Positions 1 to 14,449 of a stretch of DNA of 64,000 bases are shown here, piece after piece (position 1 is the stretch's first letter; each line of letters starts with the position of its first letter). Both the position numbers and the translations under genes were made by a program. Source of the DNA: Himantopus leucocephalus (lineage: Eukaryota; Chordata; Aves; Charadriiformes; Recurvirostridae); the NCBI GenBank assembly GCA_003993805.1, contig RSEF01000001.1:179708369-179772368 (forward strand), in the 5' to 3' direction. The notes under the pieces are model-generated. The model was not told the origin of the DNA. It searched no databases and worked only from the letters and a program-made list of their open reading frames with translations.

Positions 1-2061
1 AAAACATTCGCCTTAATTTTTTAGTAGTCAATCTGCTCAAGTTGATGCTTCAGAAGAAATTGTAGTTATTAAATTTGTAGCTGGATATTGCCCACGAGGT
101 GTCACTGTTGCTTTTGTACGTGCAGCTCCTGCGCATCTGTGACGGTGTGGCGGTTGCACAGCTCCTGTGCTATGCATAGTGTGCGAGCAGCTCTTCTTTT
201 AGAGAGGACAATTAACTTATTCTCCTGCCTGATGAAGCATGATGCTCTACTTGCACACTGTCTGTAATAAAATGTGATCTTTGTGGTCAAAGAATTTATT
301 GTCATGAGAGGACTTACTAAATGACGGATACGGCGTTCTCAGAAACGGATGTCTCTTGCGGTGTTTAGCCTCTGCTCTTGTGTGAGAGAGCTATGGAACC
401 ACTTTTACGTCCTACAACAGACATATTGTCCCCCAGCAATCTGATCCTGGGTGTCTCCTTTTGTACTGTTCTGGTTGAGCAGGATTTATTTTTATGTCTC
501 TTGAAACCAGCATTGAGCTGATCTGGTCCAACTGCAGTCTTGATTCTGCGCTTACTCGTTTTTATTTTTGTAAAAATAAGGCTTCCTTGCAATAAGGCTC
601 CCTATGCCCATTAAGTCTCAAAGAACCACTCCTTCTTCCCAGGTTTTCTTTTAATTAATCTTACTGGGTTTTCAGCGATCAGAACGAAAATGAAGGATTT
701 GCTCCCGTTTTTCCCAGAGCTACAGGAAAAACGTGATTTGCTACTTCCATTTTCCAGTTAACGCTTTTTCCCCTCCAACAGCATTACTTTCAGATGTTGC
801 GCTTGATCCGAGATGCGGAGGACACGTTCAAGATAACGCACTGTTCCAACCACCAAGGCACAGCTGTTCTCCAATACGGCTGGACAACGAGCGCGAGGCA
901 TGTTTACCTCCCGACCAGAGCCTAATGTTCAAACCATACTCAGGTAATTATGGCATCGGCATTTCCCTGGGGGCCTCTGGGCATAAACAAAAGAGACCAC
1001 ATCTCTTCTCCAATGCGTTTGCATGTCTGAAAGCACCAAATTATAGATGGGCCTAATGGGTTGAAGGTGCTTAAAGCAGGGCCAGTGCGCTTCATGTGCC
1101 ATATAACGTCATTTGAAAAGCTATCACGTTGTGGAAACATCATTCATGTGCTAATTTAAATAATACCAACATCTAAAATGAAGGCATGCTCTGACATTTA
1201 TAGGTTTAATGTCTATTTCTGCACTCTACCAAAATAGATGGGCTGTGGGTGGATCTATGATTATTGCTGTGCATTAGCAAGACAAAAATTGTGTAGGCAG
1301 CTGGGATTGTGCCTGGGTAAATATAGATGAGGGAGAATCTACAGAGTAATTCTTTGGTGTCACATGTTTATTTAACAAACAATTAGAAACAACGTTAACT
1401 TCAGCGGTGCTTCAGGCTTTGGAGAGGGGGGGAGGATCTTAAAAATTTGGTGACCAGGCACATCTCCATCCCGCATAGCCTGCGGTCCTGGTAGCAGGGA
1501 TGGGGTTGCGCAGCCCAGGGAGCAGTGATTCCCTGCCATCCTTTGCACAGTCGCAGCTGCTGGAGCTGGATGCGTTGCCAAGCCATCATCCTGACCAGAA
1601 TTTGTGATGTTTGTGTCCTCTGCCCTTGTGGTTAATCCTGAAAACTTCAGGGGACTTTGATGGGCTGAAATGAGTGTATTTTTTCACTGATTCCTGGCAT
1701 TGCATATTGTGGAAGGAGCAAAGGTAGCAGTCTTTTTGGAAGAACATCAGTTTTTGACTTTCTGGCTAAAACAAGTAAAAGCAATGTGGTCCTTCCTACT
1801 CCAAATGGACCAGTGAAGGGAAGTGAGGTGTGTCGAACCACTGAATTGCTCATAGCTGGTTTTAGTAACATGTGCTTGTGCATAACTATAATAATACGTC
1901 ATTTGGAGGGTAACTTCTAACAGTTTTCTAATGGAGACCGATAGGTAAAGTTCTCCACAAAGCTTTTTGGTCCTATTTTTCTGTGTAAGAATAAACTTGA
2001 CATAGTGCTGTGGTAAAATTCTGCTTTGTAGGGAAGGGTTGGGTGATTTGGTTATGTCAGT

Positions 2062-2076
2062 GGGTGGGTGGGTGGG
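2062..2076 (+). repeat. (GGGT)n run, G-quadruplex motif
   Basis: Four GGG tracts are separated by single T residues, read directly from the + strand. Four G3 tracts with one-nucleotide loops are the classic pattern for a very stable parallel G-quadruplex. Whether it folds or has a role in the cell is inference. No gene or promoter is recognised beside it. Confidence 0.8.
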
Positions 2077-5000
2077 AACTTATGAGTGCAGCAGAGGATA
2101 GCGCAGCTCTGAAACTCATATGTTTCCAAGTTTTTATCCGCTGCAGGAGGATGGGATCCTGCTGCGTATCTTGTTTTCTTTTCAGGCCAGCTGGTCCCCA
2201 CTTGTTTAGTCTTGCCACTCCTGCTCATATTCTTCACAAAGGGTGAGATCACTGACCGTTTCCTTGGTTTGTGGGTGATGTTCTCATCAACCCCAACCCG
2301 CTGGAGAAACATAGCATCAAAGCTCTGTGGTTTTCTAAGAAGTGCATTTCAATCAGGTGGGTGGGGAGTAGCATTGCTGCCCATCTCTTGTGAAAAGGCA
2401 GAGAACCTTGTCTGGCGGTTCCTTGGGGTTAGTTTGCATGCTCCTGCAGAGGTTACACATGGGGAATGCAAGACGGTGCTTCATGTGCCTGGCACCGCTG
2501 GCTTCTTGTTAAAGGTCCAGGATTTGGATGACTGTAATGCCCCTAGTACATGAAGGTGTTGGTTTTTTGGGTTTTTTTAACTGTGTCTGAGGAAGTAAGC
2601 TTGATGCAGTTAAACAGCCCTGGAGGAAACTTTAGTTTAGTTTAATTGGAGGGGCTGGGGACGTGTGAAGTGGTTGTGTGTTGGTAGGCAGGAAGAAATG
2701 GAAAGGTAGGAAATCATGAAGTAGATGTGACAAACACTTCTGCTCTTACAGCAGCTTATTTATACCAAAGCATGTGATAACGTGCCAATTTTTGAGGATT
2801 TCTAGCTTGACGTTTGTCCTACTTACTCCTTACAAAAAGTATGTGTTTTTCCTAGCATCACCTGAAATGATCACAGCATCCCAGAGAGCCAAAGCCCTAA
2901 AATGATGCAAGGTTGCGAAGTGGAGAACCCTTCATTTTGGAAACGATATTTATTTGTGGTATAACAGGGCCTAGAAAGATGCTACAACATAAATCTGGTA
3001 AGACAGCAAAAGATGCACAGTGTCCCAAGAAATTTACCATTAAAAGAGGTGAGAAGAGGGATGAGAGTGAGTTGGTAAGAGCAGCGTGGGCCCAGGGCAA
3101 TTATGACCAGTTTAGGCAGATGTACAACTGTATTGTAGGTGCCTGTTTTTAGAAGTGGGAAGGTTAGATTTAGTCTTTTATCAGGCTGTCTGGCTCAGCA
3201 CTGACTTTGTAGAGACACCTCCAAAGATGAAATCTCATTCATCTAATTTTGATATCCACCTTTCTCTGGGTGCGGTGGGTCCTAAAACATTTGCCTACCC
3301 TTTTCTTCTCTCCCACCCACCCCAAATACCAGCGAGAAGAGCAGAGGTGTGGCACCTTGGTTCTCTCTGTCTATGTAACAACCTAATGGTGAGCACAATT
3401 GTTAAAGAAGCGAAAGGCCTGATTTCTGGTCAGAAATGCATCCTGGAGAAAATGCAAGTGGAAATATGTAACATGGACAGCCTCCACAGCCTGTTTGTTT
3501 ACTCTCATACTTAGAGATTCAAATAATGAGCGTGATTAGACCCTCAAAGGATCTCAATTACTGACTCTCTCTCCCATTTATGGCATACTTTGAGGGAAAT
3601 TATAAAGAACATGCTGTTAAACAAAACATGATCCCTCAGGCTATCTTGTCTGTGGCAGATCCTCTGCTCCTTGGAGTATGTATAAGCTTCTCTCCCTGCT
3701 CCCCTGTGTGAGACAGGATCCTGACAGGACTTTCTGCTCCTTCCTTGCTCCTGGACCCCAGAGTCAGGGTCTGCAGCCACCACGTCAGGGAGGGCAGGAA
3801 AGGGAGAAGAGGAGAGTGTGGTGCTCTCACTGTCCCACCACACATGCTGAGACCTGAGGCGCTGCTGTTCTCCAACCGCGGTGTCATCCAAGCTAGTAGG
3901 TTGGTTTTGTTTGTTTGTGTTTTAATTTGGTTTTTTTTTCCCCTTTTCTTTCCCCTCATCCCTGGGGAGACAGAGTCTGAAGACAGTCTCAGTGTAAACC
4001 TCTGAACACAGAAATGAACTGTAGTCCATCCTGTGTGCGATAGGAAAATGAATAGCAAAGAAACTTTGCCTGGAGCTGCAGGGAAAGGTGGAGGAGAAGA
4101 ATTTGCTGCTTCAGATGCCTTAAGTAGATAAGGCATGCTGGAGTTTAGGGCCTGGTTCAATATATCTGTCATAAAATAAATGTGCACTCTGCCCCATCTG
4201 CAATGTGTGCACAGCAGCAAACCACTCCAGACACAGCCAAAAGCGTAATGGCCCGAGGCAGGGAAGGAAAAGGAGAAACAGAAGATAAGGAGGGAACATG
4301 TATTGCAGGAGAGATCAAGGACTGGGGCTAAACTGGGAATGCGAGGAGAAACCTCTGCCACTTCTCTTTGCATGCTGGAGGTGCCTGTCACCATGCGGTC
4401 TAGAGTCACAAATCAGGTTGGTGATATCTCTCTTGGGCTCTGCCAGCAACCCTCTTCAAGCTGTAAACATTTCAAGATATAATGGTTCCCTTTTCACTGT
4501 AACAAAGTAGGGAGGAGAAAGCACCTACAACCGAATCCTTGGTAGCCCCAGAAACACCCTGACGGCCCCCACAATCACTGCTTCCCACAAACAGGGTTCC
4601 TTCCTTTTCCCACATGAAACAAGCCACGATCTAGGTTTTACCACAAAACCAAAGGCACTTTAGCACTGAAGTCAGTAAAAAATTTCCCTCTTCCCAAAGA
4701 GCAAGTTCAGCACCATTTTAACTTTTGAAACCCAGGAAAGGAGAGGTGTGCTTTTGAGTGAAGATTCAGTGCACCTCAACCCCCGCATCTATTGGGCTTG
4801 ACCTCTGAACTGCAGGTGAAGAGGAACTATTCCCGCCCCCACCCTGAGAAATCCAAATCCCAAGCCGGGCAGTTGGAGGATGCAACCTCTTTGGGGTTAG
4901 CTTTTTGTAACCCTCCAAATGCAACAGCATCCATCTGGTCTGTTTGTTGCTTTTGTTTATTATTTTTTTTAATATTAAAAACATAAGTTGCTATGTGCAT

Positions 5001-6990
5001 GTAAATGATAACTACAGTTTCAGTATAGAGGGCTCAAGGGTGTATAGCGCATTTCTTTGATTTTGCAGGACCAATAAATCTTGCGTACCGAGAGTGGCTT
5101 CCTTTGGGCGTCTTTTTACAGAAGCCTTTAATACTTCCTTTCCCTCCACCTGAAAAGCCACACGCAGTCATAGCTATTATACCATGTAGGATTAAGTTAA
5201 AGTACAGCACTGAGCTTGCAAAGGTTTGGGGTGTTGAGCTTTCTGCAAAGTCTGCTACCTAAGCATTTAAGCACTATTCTCATTTGTCTAATCTAATTGT
5301 TACATTCGTTAACAGTTATTCTCTCTTCTAAATCCTACATCTGATCTCCAGTAGGCAAATATTGTCAGAGCAATTAAATAGAGAAGCATTAGATGTAGAT
5401 AGAAGGAAAAAGAAAGCAAAAAGACGATCTCCAGTTTCTCAGTAGGGTTTGCAGCCCTTTAACCACAATGCAGAGCTGATGCGATTGCTGATTCTATCTC
5501 CTTATTCAATTTTGTCCCCAATAGCCATGAAAACAAAGAAATGTCAGTACAAGTAACCATTTCACTCAGTTCCTTTCTGACCACAGCCTGCACTAAAAGC
5601 TCTGTTATTCGCTCTCCGCTCTGCATGCTGGAGGGAAAGGAGGGAGAAAGCAAGGTGGCTCACAGAGGGCAAGGATTGCTGCAGATGTGGCCACCAGCAC
5701 CAGGCTGAGATGGTGATGACCTGGGCAATTGAGAAGTGGTGTAATCTTCATAGGAAACACGACCACCTCCATGCGCCCTCCATGCCTGTCTCCTACCCCT
5801 GCTCTGTACGCTTTCAGCCCAGAAATCTGAAGTGAAGGGGCAGATGCAGGTGGTGGTAGGGCAAACCAGCAGCATCAGAGAGAGCTCCATGGAGGAGTGT
5901 GGATGGCAAAGGTGAGGTGGACTTTTTGGGGGCTGAGTCGTCGTCTTCCTTTGCTCTTTCACCAGCCTTTTAGCAAGCCCCTGATGAAAGCTGAGATAGG
6001 GCTGGGAAGCAGGAGCGAGTGGCTGTAAGCAAAAGGAGCTTAGGGACTATGAGGGCTGAGGGAGGAGAAGGCTTGGGGAGGGCAGTTGTCATCAGTGGGG
6101 GAAATCAGCAGGAGCCACTTGCGGACATTAACCTGTGAGAAAGGAGAACAACTTTTCTTTAAGAAAAATGGGTGGAGGAGGCAAAAAATAGAATTGGGGA
6201 AGTGTACATGTGGCTTGCGGAGGAGGTGTGAAATAGGACAACATCAGTGTTTCCCAGAAGAAGGCTGTGCAATGCCCTGACTGGAGTGTGAGGTTCAGCA
6301 GGCTATACTAATAATAAAAATAAAATAAAAGGAAAGAAAAAGATGGTCATATTTGATAGCCACCAGGAAAACTTGAAGGTGGTTATTAAAACATCTCCTG
6401 CTCTTTTTGCAAAACCCTCAACTGTGAGGGAACTTGGAAGAAAACAGTCAAAGCTGTTAGTCATTCTCTATTTTGTTTTTATTGCCCAAATAGAAAAATA
6501 GCACGAAAAAAATCAACCTGCAGAATTTTGTTCATTCCTCTAACAAAGAGAGTTAGGGGTGCTTGCTGCTAGGTTTTGGAAGACTGCAAAGACTAATGAA
6601 TCTGAAACACAAGCTTTGTGTAAATTTGCAAAATATACACAATGATAAGCTTTTATAGAACTTTTTTGATCTATAAAGATTAGTTTAACCATAGTGCTGT
6701 TGCCTGTAGCGTCTAATTGTTATCATCTTGATTTCCAGGTAAATTCCTTCCAGAGACTCCCACTGAATGGAGATATCCCCACAAACCTGGGTTTGCCCCG
6801 GACAGTCATGATCTGTCACCTCAATAGTGCCACTGAGGTTATTCACTAGAAACTGATGACTGGGAGTGAACGTTCATGAGGATTATTTTAGAGTATTGAG
6901 CCATAAGTCAGCTTTCTTAAATCCAAAGGAGATTGGGCGTATGGGAAGAATGATTGCTGCTAGAAACAGGATTGACAAGAGAAGTACTGT

Positions 6991-7060
6991 AGTAAATATA
7001 TACTTAAGTGTTTCACAAAATACTTAATATATACTTATACTTACTAAAGTATATACTGGA
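6991..7060. repeat. AT-rich patch with repeated and inverted atatactta words
   Basis: The word atatactta appears twice on the + strand and an inverted near-copy (taaagtatat) follows, so an imperfect hairpin is possible. The patch also holds agtatatact, a 10-bp palindrome. It could simply be a degenerate AT microsatellite. Confidence 0.4.
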
Positions 7061-8400
7061 AGAGGATAGTCTCCATCTGGAATAGTTAGAAGGGGCTAGA
7101 AATCTTCGCTGTGTCTTGGATGTCCTTCAAACCCCTACAAAAAAGAAAGTCTCATCTCAAAGCTAAGGAAACATGGTGGGTTAGAGGACAGTTATTGCCC
7201 AGATTTACCCAAAATGTGAGGCACTTATTTGAGTGTTGCTATGCACTCTGCGGGAGGTGAAGAGTGGGAGATCTCCAGAGGGTAATCCAGATGTTATGTT
7301 AACCTTCAAGTAATTTAGTCTAAGACTGGAATTGCTCTCTGGAGGGTCCTCTCTTCTTTCAGTGCCTCTTGAGGAAGCGTTAAATTAATTGGGTGCGCCT
7401 AACGTGGTTGGGTAAACCTAGGCCTAAACGATGGGATTTCCCTTTTGTTGAAATGGTGCTATCGTTGCATGCTGTGTCCTGGCTGGTGAGCACCTCTCTT
7501 GTCACATAGTACCCAAAGGGTAAAATTTCTGTCTTTTACCCACCTTACTTGCACCTACTAGCAGAGCGCAGGAATGCAGTGGAGGTGTTAGGCCAGGGAC
7601 CTCCTGCTCTTCAGAGCAAACCTGAACATGGAGGCACTTGATTGTTCAAGGGACTATCACCAAAAATGGCTAGATGCATAGGACCAGGTTGCAGTCAGCC
7701 CAGCACTTGGCAATGAGCGTTGCGGGTTGTTTCAGTGTGGAGTCCTACTGCAGATGAGAAGGTCCAACCCCAGCAAGGACTGACACTGGTAATGTGGCTG
7801 CACTGGGAAACGGTGATGAAACACCTGCCATGTGTCAGCAGCAGGTGACCACAACGGAGATCTCCTCTGCTGTACCTGCTCAGCCGTGGTTACCTTGATG
7901 TAGGTTTTGTGGACGTATGGATGCCATTGGGTCAAATTTGGTGACAGTTTTACAAGTCCCCCTAATAACCTTGGCTGTGTGTGACTCCTCCGTGTTGAAA
8001 GCCTTCTGGAGCTCTTGGCTCTCCTCGGTTCTCCTTGCTGAAGGTGGTTTTTGGTTCTGTGTAGTTTTACCCCAGAGGAAATTAACAATTCTCACCAAAC
8101 TTCTTAGGTTTCTGAATGAAAGGATATGAGTGCAAGAAGAAGTATTAGCAAAATCCCACTCATCAGAATTAAATTTCTGCTTCTGTCACAGACTTTCTGT
8201 TGGCTCTCAATAGCGGCGCTTACCTGGGCTGTTCAACACAGCTGGAGACAACAGGGTAAATATTGCAATAAGGATGAATGCCAATACATTACACATGCAT
8301 TTTTAAAGGCATCTGCTGTATTATTTAAATAATATTTTCTTGTTCTGGAGCCTGAAAACAGCATAGCAAAATGTTAATGTTGGGTTTTTTTTTTTTTTAA

Positions 8401-11400
8401 TTTTAATCATCTTTCTGTATTTTAGGGCTGGAATGTAATCATAAAAGTTAACACGGCTCTTCAGATTGTTCTTCTTTCTGTAAGCATGGCTTCATAATGG
8501 AGATTTAGTGGGCTGTAAACAGGATGTCGTATGGTGCTCTCTGTCAAAAATTAATGACGGCAATGAAGATTAAATTATTCTTCCATGAAAATACAGCACA
8601 TACACAGGGACATGTTTGCAAGCAGGCTTAAAATAGGCCATTCCCTGAGGACAGCCCGGGGAGTTTACTGGCTGCCCCCTGTTCCTGCTGAGAGTCTGGG
8701 TCTGCCACAAAGGGGAGCTGTGTTTAATTCCTGCAAAACCCTGGGACACAAAGGGAGGCTTTTGTTTCTTTTCGTTCCAGGTGGAAGCTGTAGGCTGTGG
8801 TGCCTGGATAATCCGATATTCGGCTACCTGCAGTGTACTCCCATTGCTCCAATTTGCACTGCTGGCCTCCTTTCGCTGCCCTTCCTTGTCAGAGCTCAGA
8901 GCGTTTCAGTCTGTGGGGATTCATTGTGAATTCGACTGTGCATGTCGAGGGGGGTGGAGGGAGCGGGAGACGGGATTTTCCACAAATGGAAACTGAAAAC
9001 CTGCAGCATATCTATATGGAAAAGGCTTCCACTCCATCATCTGCTCCTGATTTTCTTTTTTTCTTCCCCCCCCCCAGGCCCGCCTCAAGATGCAGCACAA
9101 ACATGTCAGTGGGAGAAAAAAATATTATGTTTCCTGAGACAGGTTTGTCCTGATGCTGGCACACCAGGCAATCCATACTGGCCAAGCAAAGCTGTTTCAT
9201 GTGAGGCATGGTTTTCTGTAATGCAGCTCTCGGAAAGCCCGTATGGCTGTTGTTTCTGTTTCATTTTTTGGCAGTAGGTGGCTGTCTGCCTCTGCAGAGG
9301 CTCAGCTCAGGCCGGAGTATTCCCCAATCTGCCTGCTTCTACATTCCCCAAACCTGTTTTCCATATTACCGCTTGGTAAAGATGTAAATATTAAGCAGAA
9401 GATTTCACGCCTTCCGCAAGGGCACGGCTTTCTCAGTGAATTCATTCCTGGTACTGGAGAGAAAATTAGGAAACTACATCTTGGAGGGAAGACGTCATCG
9501 TGACCTTTTATTCCCTTGTGAAAGAACTACTACCAATATTCCAGCTCAATGATCTTTGTCTTCTCACAGCTTCACCAGTCACTGGTTAGGATACTGAAAA
9601 ACATCAAGTTTGGGGATTTTTACATTTTTAAACGCCTTCTTTTTTCTTAGTCTCATGAGCTGCGTTGACTTTTTTATTTTATTTTATTCCCTCCATCATA
9701 TCCTGTGCCTCTTCTCATGTGAATCCCCTTGTGGGTAGATCTTTATAGCTGTATAATCCTTTGAGCCATCTAGGCCTGGAAAAACACATCTTTCCCCCTT
9801 GTTTTTGAAGCCTGTTGTCTAAGAAGACAACTCGTCTCTGTATGCTTAGAATATATGAGCTGATAGAACTGAAAGGGGAAAAAAGAGGTGACTACGGTCC
9901 CAACTCCATCCCCTTGCACAGAGAGCACAGTCCTATAATGGTGGAAAGCAGCTCATTTCAAACAGGTGCTGCACTGGACCTTTGGCACGTGCCGATGTAT
10001 AAACTGAAGCACACCTGACGTTTTAACTCTCCTTTGAAGCTCCATCACGATAGTGAAGCTAAAATGTATCCGATGTGTAAAAACCGACTATTCCTGTCTC
10101 TTCGCAAACATCTCTGCTCCTTCAATTACTTGCGTATTTCATGGGGAAAATTACTACCCTGATAGAGTTAGTCTGTCAGTGAGCAGTGAATGTTGTTGTT
10201 GCTCAGAAATTAGCTGAATAACATAAATTACTCTGGTAAAGTTAACCCAACCAATGTGCAAGCATGTCTTTCTGGTTTGACCTGTCGGTTGGACATTGCC
10301 AGCGCTGGTTCCTGCTTTGGGGCAGAGATGACCTCTCTTGCCATAGGCAAGGGAACCTGACGGGGCTTCTCACGTTTGCCTTTCAAATATGCCCTCTATA
10401 TCTGGGTAGGTGCGTGGCACTTTTGATGTTTCTGTTCTTTGGTACGGGGAGTGGTTTCTCTAATAAGAATTATTTTTTTCCCCTCAGAAAAGTAGATTTT
10501 ATTTTACATGCTAACAGATGATCCCTGCTGTTCCAGTTGTACTGCTAACTGGGAAGCAGCCACCTAGCATGGACCATCTAGCAGACAGAGTGAGGACAAA
10601 ATAACCCCCCATGCCTCTGTGACCATTGTCAATACACTGCATACTCCTGTGCTATGTGATGGGCAGCCGCCTGCACCGGTTTTCATCCTCCGCGCACACA
10701 TACTTCTACATTTTCCTATTCTAGTCACTATATTGAGATCTCTGCCATGCCTCCAAAGTATGCATTTTGCGTCTCTGGATTCAGCACAGCAGGTCTGATT
10801 AAGTCCTGTAAGCTGCGTAGCCGCTTCTATCTCTACAGGATGAATGCAGGTAAAGTCTAAAACACCTTAACAATAAAGTCCTCTCGGCCCTGGCACAGAT
10901 CAGGGATTTGCCACCTGCTCTGTACATCCAAGCAATTTGCAGCTGCTGTTGCAGCCCAGGGATGAGTATCTGTGGGCCTGGGACAGAGACCAGACTTGCG
11001 GGCAGCCTGCGGGGAGAGGATGGCAACGTGCTGCACATGGCAGGGTGAGCTGGAGAAGTCTGCCGTGGGTTTCCGCAAGGCTGCCTCCGAATGTTGCTTC
11101 AATCTGGTGTGAGAAAGGAAAAGAGATGAGGAAAGGTGTCATTTGTGGATCACACCTACTATCCAGGCCCTCTGTTTGCAGCCAAGGTATATCTTATTTA
11201 AAAAAAAAACAACAAAAAACCAACATCATTAGAGGGATGCCTGCGGGACAGTGGGAGCACCTTCTGGTTTAAATCCCACCCACATAGAAGTGTCTGTCCA
11301 AGCGCCCCTTTACCGCAGCTGCCTACTTCTGAGCAAAAAATCCCAATGGCGTGGACTGTTTGAGCAATGTATTTACACTTTTTGTAATGTCTGTCACCCA

Positions 11401-14400
11401 CATTAAGTGCAGTTAGTGACAGCAATAGATGGGGAACACTGCTGTATTTTCAGATAACTCATCTGTATTTCTTCACTCATCTGCTGATTTGACTTGAGTT
11501 GGGGATTCTTGTCACTGAATCCCCAAGAATGGTCTTCAAGCCTCACAGTGGAAGGCCAGCTGAAGTTTTATAAATACTGCCTAGTTTTTCTCTACCCGCA
11601 AACTGTTCAAGAAGCACAATTTAAGGGGTAGTATAGCTACTGCTCACGCTGGCCTCAGGATGCGGGTGTTTACATGGCCTCCTGGATTTTCCAGATCATC
11701 AATGGAGAAGTCAGTTCTGAAACATGATTAAATCAAATAATGCTTTATTTAATAAGTCATCTTCCTTCTGGCATAAGTCAATTAAGTGGTCACGTCTGGA
11801 CTTGTAATGAAATCCCTCCGGAATTTGGCCAAGGAAGGGTATTAGCCATGCTGAAAGGCAAAGCCTTTGCACCTAAGCAATGTGCAGCTCAGCTGAATCT
11901 ACAGACACGGGGTTGTGGACTCCTTAACTGAACAAGTGAAGGTATTGTTTTCAGATAAACCAAGTTCTTCTTTTCATTTCTTGGACATGGCTGTCAGTGA
12001 AATAAAATCCTAAAACCACTGCTTCAAACTTGACCTACCCTGGAGGGAGAGCAGCAGAAAATATAAAATTAATTGCTAGTAACTTAAGGGGGATTGCAAC
12101 AGAAGCAGCTCTGGAGAGACTGCTGTCCTTCACCTACCCTGTGGTAAAACAGAGGTGAAAACAGTCAAGAATGAATTACCTTTATTAAATTTTTGTTAAA
12201 AAAAAAATAAAGTGTTCTGTAATGGTAGCAATGAGCATAAATAAGGAATAAGGATGTTTCATTGTAGAGAGTCTGCCCAGACATGACAACAAGAATGAGT
12301 CTTGAAATCATTGGGGTTTTTGTGTATGTTTCAGGAATTTTTCAGTTGTTACCCTGTGTATTTCTAATAAGCCAGAAAAAATATGAATGGTTATTTGAAT
12401 AAAGCATCCAACTTTTGTCTTCTATTCATCACTAATATTTGATTTTTCTAGCCAAGTGAACTTCAAATAAGCTAGTCAACATCAGAGGCTCTCAAGCCTA
12501 GGAGAAAATAGTAGAGAGGAGGTACTCTCTTTCTCCACTGACTGTTATTTCAGAGGAAAAGACCATAAATAATTTTAGAAGATTCTAATACATTGGACTG
12601 CAAAGACAGTGGAAACAGTGGAAAACATCTTGTTGCTGCTCTGTATTTTCAAAGATTGGGTTTTTTTTAAGTTCTTAATTGAATAAAAGCCAAAATTGCA
12701 TTTTAAATCCAATCTCTTTCCCCATTTCAGTGAAAGAATCTTTTTCTGGATTCTTGTGTTCTGTAATGTAAATCTAGTCAATAAATTCAACTCCATGCAT
12801 GCAGCTGCACTATAGAAAGGCTAATACAGCTGGGACATCACTCTTAATAACCTCTACTCTTTGTATCTGTGGTGGTCTTAGAGAAGTACAAAGGGAGATA
12901 AATATATCTCTTCTCATCAGTAGAGGCTATATTTGGAAGATCTCATGTGATGTGAATTTCCATTGTTAAATCACTGCAGGAAAAAAAACCCCACAACAAA
13001 AAACACCAAAAAACTTTCTGAGTTCTCAATCCCTGCAACACTGATGGAATGTCCCACAGTGGTCTGTGGGTCAACGTGTCCTTCAGGAAATTACGGGTAC
13101 CTTTGCGCAGCACTTGCAACACTACTGTGAAACTAAACGAGGGCTCTCTTTCACATTTGAGTTGCTCTTGAACCTCAGTGAACCTGATATAATAAGCACG
13201 TCTGCGTATAGGGCAGCACAGGCTGTCAAACGAACTAGCAAGTACGTGCTGCGGTAACGGAAAATGTGTAACAGAAAATGTCAAAGGGAAACGGACCATA
13301 AGAATGGTGCCTCAAACATAACTGACTAGCCTTGCTTGGTCCGTTTCTCAGATTTTACTGCAGAAATGAAAGCTGTGAGCTTTTCTTTAATAAAGCTTGC
13401 TCATAAAAGGGCATCTTCTTGTAGTGGACGCTCTCTAAAATCTCCTTCTCTTTATTCTGGAGCTGACAGGCAGCACGGCTGGTGTATCTGTGTCTCTGTT
13501 CTTTTTTTTTAAATGCTGCAGTTTCATTCACCCTCTCTTCCCCTGGAAAGACCTAGATAAAGTGTAATTGATGACCTCCTTGGATCCGCAGCAAATTGTC
13601 TCATTCAAAATGTTAATTTGGAACCCATTCATGCTCAGGTGAGAGAGTACAAATTAAAAGCCTTTTTAAAAAGCATCCTTTAGGTCCTAAGTTCATTATG
13701 AGCATTGAGGGACTTTAATAAACTTGAGGGTTTTCCCCAAACATCATGTTGTCCCACCCTGTCAGGTCCATAAGATACATCATGGGTGCTGTGACAAGGA
13801 CAGTCATCTGAAAGACATGTTCATAGTTGTGTAAGGACCGGTGTGGACATGACACAATAGTTCACCATAGACCTTGTCCAAAGTCCACCAAACTCCATGC
13901 CACTATAAGTCCTGAATTTGAATTTTTGTTGAAGTTTGACTCAGAGAAGAAAAAGTGACAAAAAAAATCTCACTGAAGAAACAGGCATCACCTTAACAGC
14001 TCTATGGGTGGCTTTGCTTTGTTTAGGAGTCATAATTAAGACTTCTATTTATTACTAAGTCATTGGTATACGGAAAAGAAGCCTGGACAAGCTGGGTCCG
14101 TTACGTATCTCTTTGAGGGACCAGAGTGTTTCACTTCATCAGTTAAGATTTCAGTTCCTGAGCATTCAGTGTTTCCTTCAAAAGGCGATTCTAAATGTAG
14201 TTCATACTCCGGACTGCATTTATGTTTGGTGATTGGATTGAGTCCTGTAAATATTGTGCACAAACACAAAAGAGAACACTAACTTCTAAGCTGACTATGC
14301 ACATGATCTTAGGGTTGGTATGAAAGAGTTAAAAATATTTTAAACATCTGAATTTGAACAAATTAATCCCACCCCTGTGATGTGATTGCCAATCATTTTA

Positions 14401-14449
14401 ATAACATCCAGATTTTTGTGGACTGGGAAGCTCTTTATAGAGGAGGTCG
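8401..14449. other. Non-coding stretch, no gene recognised
   Basis: No gene or clear transposable element is visible. The overlapping short frames at 8585-9277 are mutually inconsistent and look accidental. Simple sequence includes a T/C tract at about 9053-9078 and an A-run at about 11202-11220. The segment 8501-8620 is rich in TAAT-type homeodomain core words and could be a conserved non-coding element, but I cannot align it to anything. Confidence 0.6.

Larger units (their letters stand above)
1..8400. other. Non-coding stretch, no gene recognised
   Basis: I see no exon, RNA gene or recognisable transposable element here. Open frames on both strands are short, overlap each other and carry no domain I recognise. 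The longest (257 aa, minus, 3636-4409) is rich in Ser, Pro and Leu stretches read from polypyrimidine DNA and looks accidental. Small items are a (GGGT) run at 2062-2076, an A-rich patch near 6310-6340, and an AT-rich patch at 6991-7060 in which atatactta recurs, once inverted. A T-rich run lies at 8378-8398. The stretch could be intergenic or intronic. Confidence 0.7.

Noticed and set aside
3636..4409. 257-aa open frame on the minus strand
   Set aside because: Low-complexity Ser/Pro/Leu-rich translation of polypyrimidine DNA, with no recognisable domain; several other frames overlap it. The length is compatible with chance in six frames of 64 kb.
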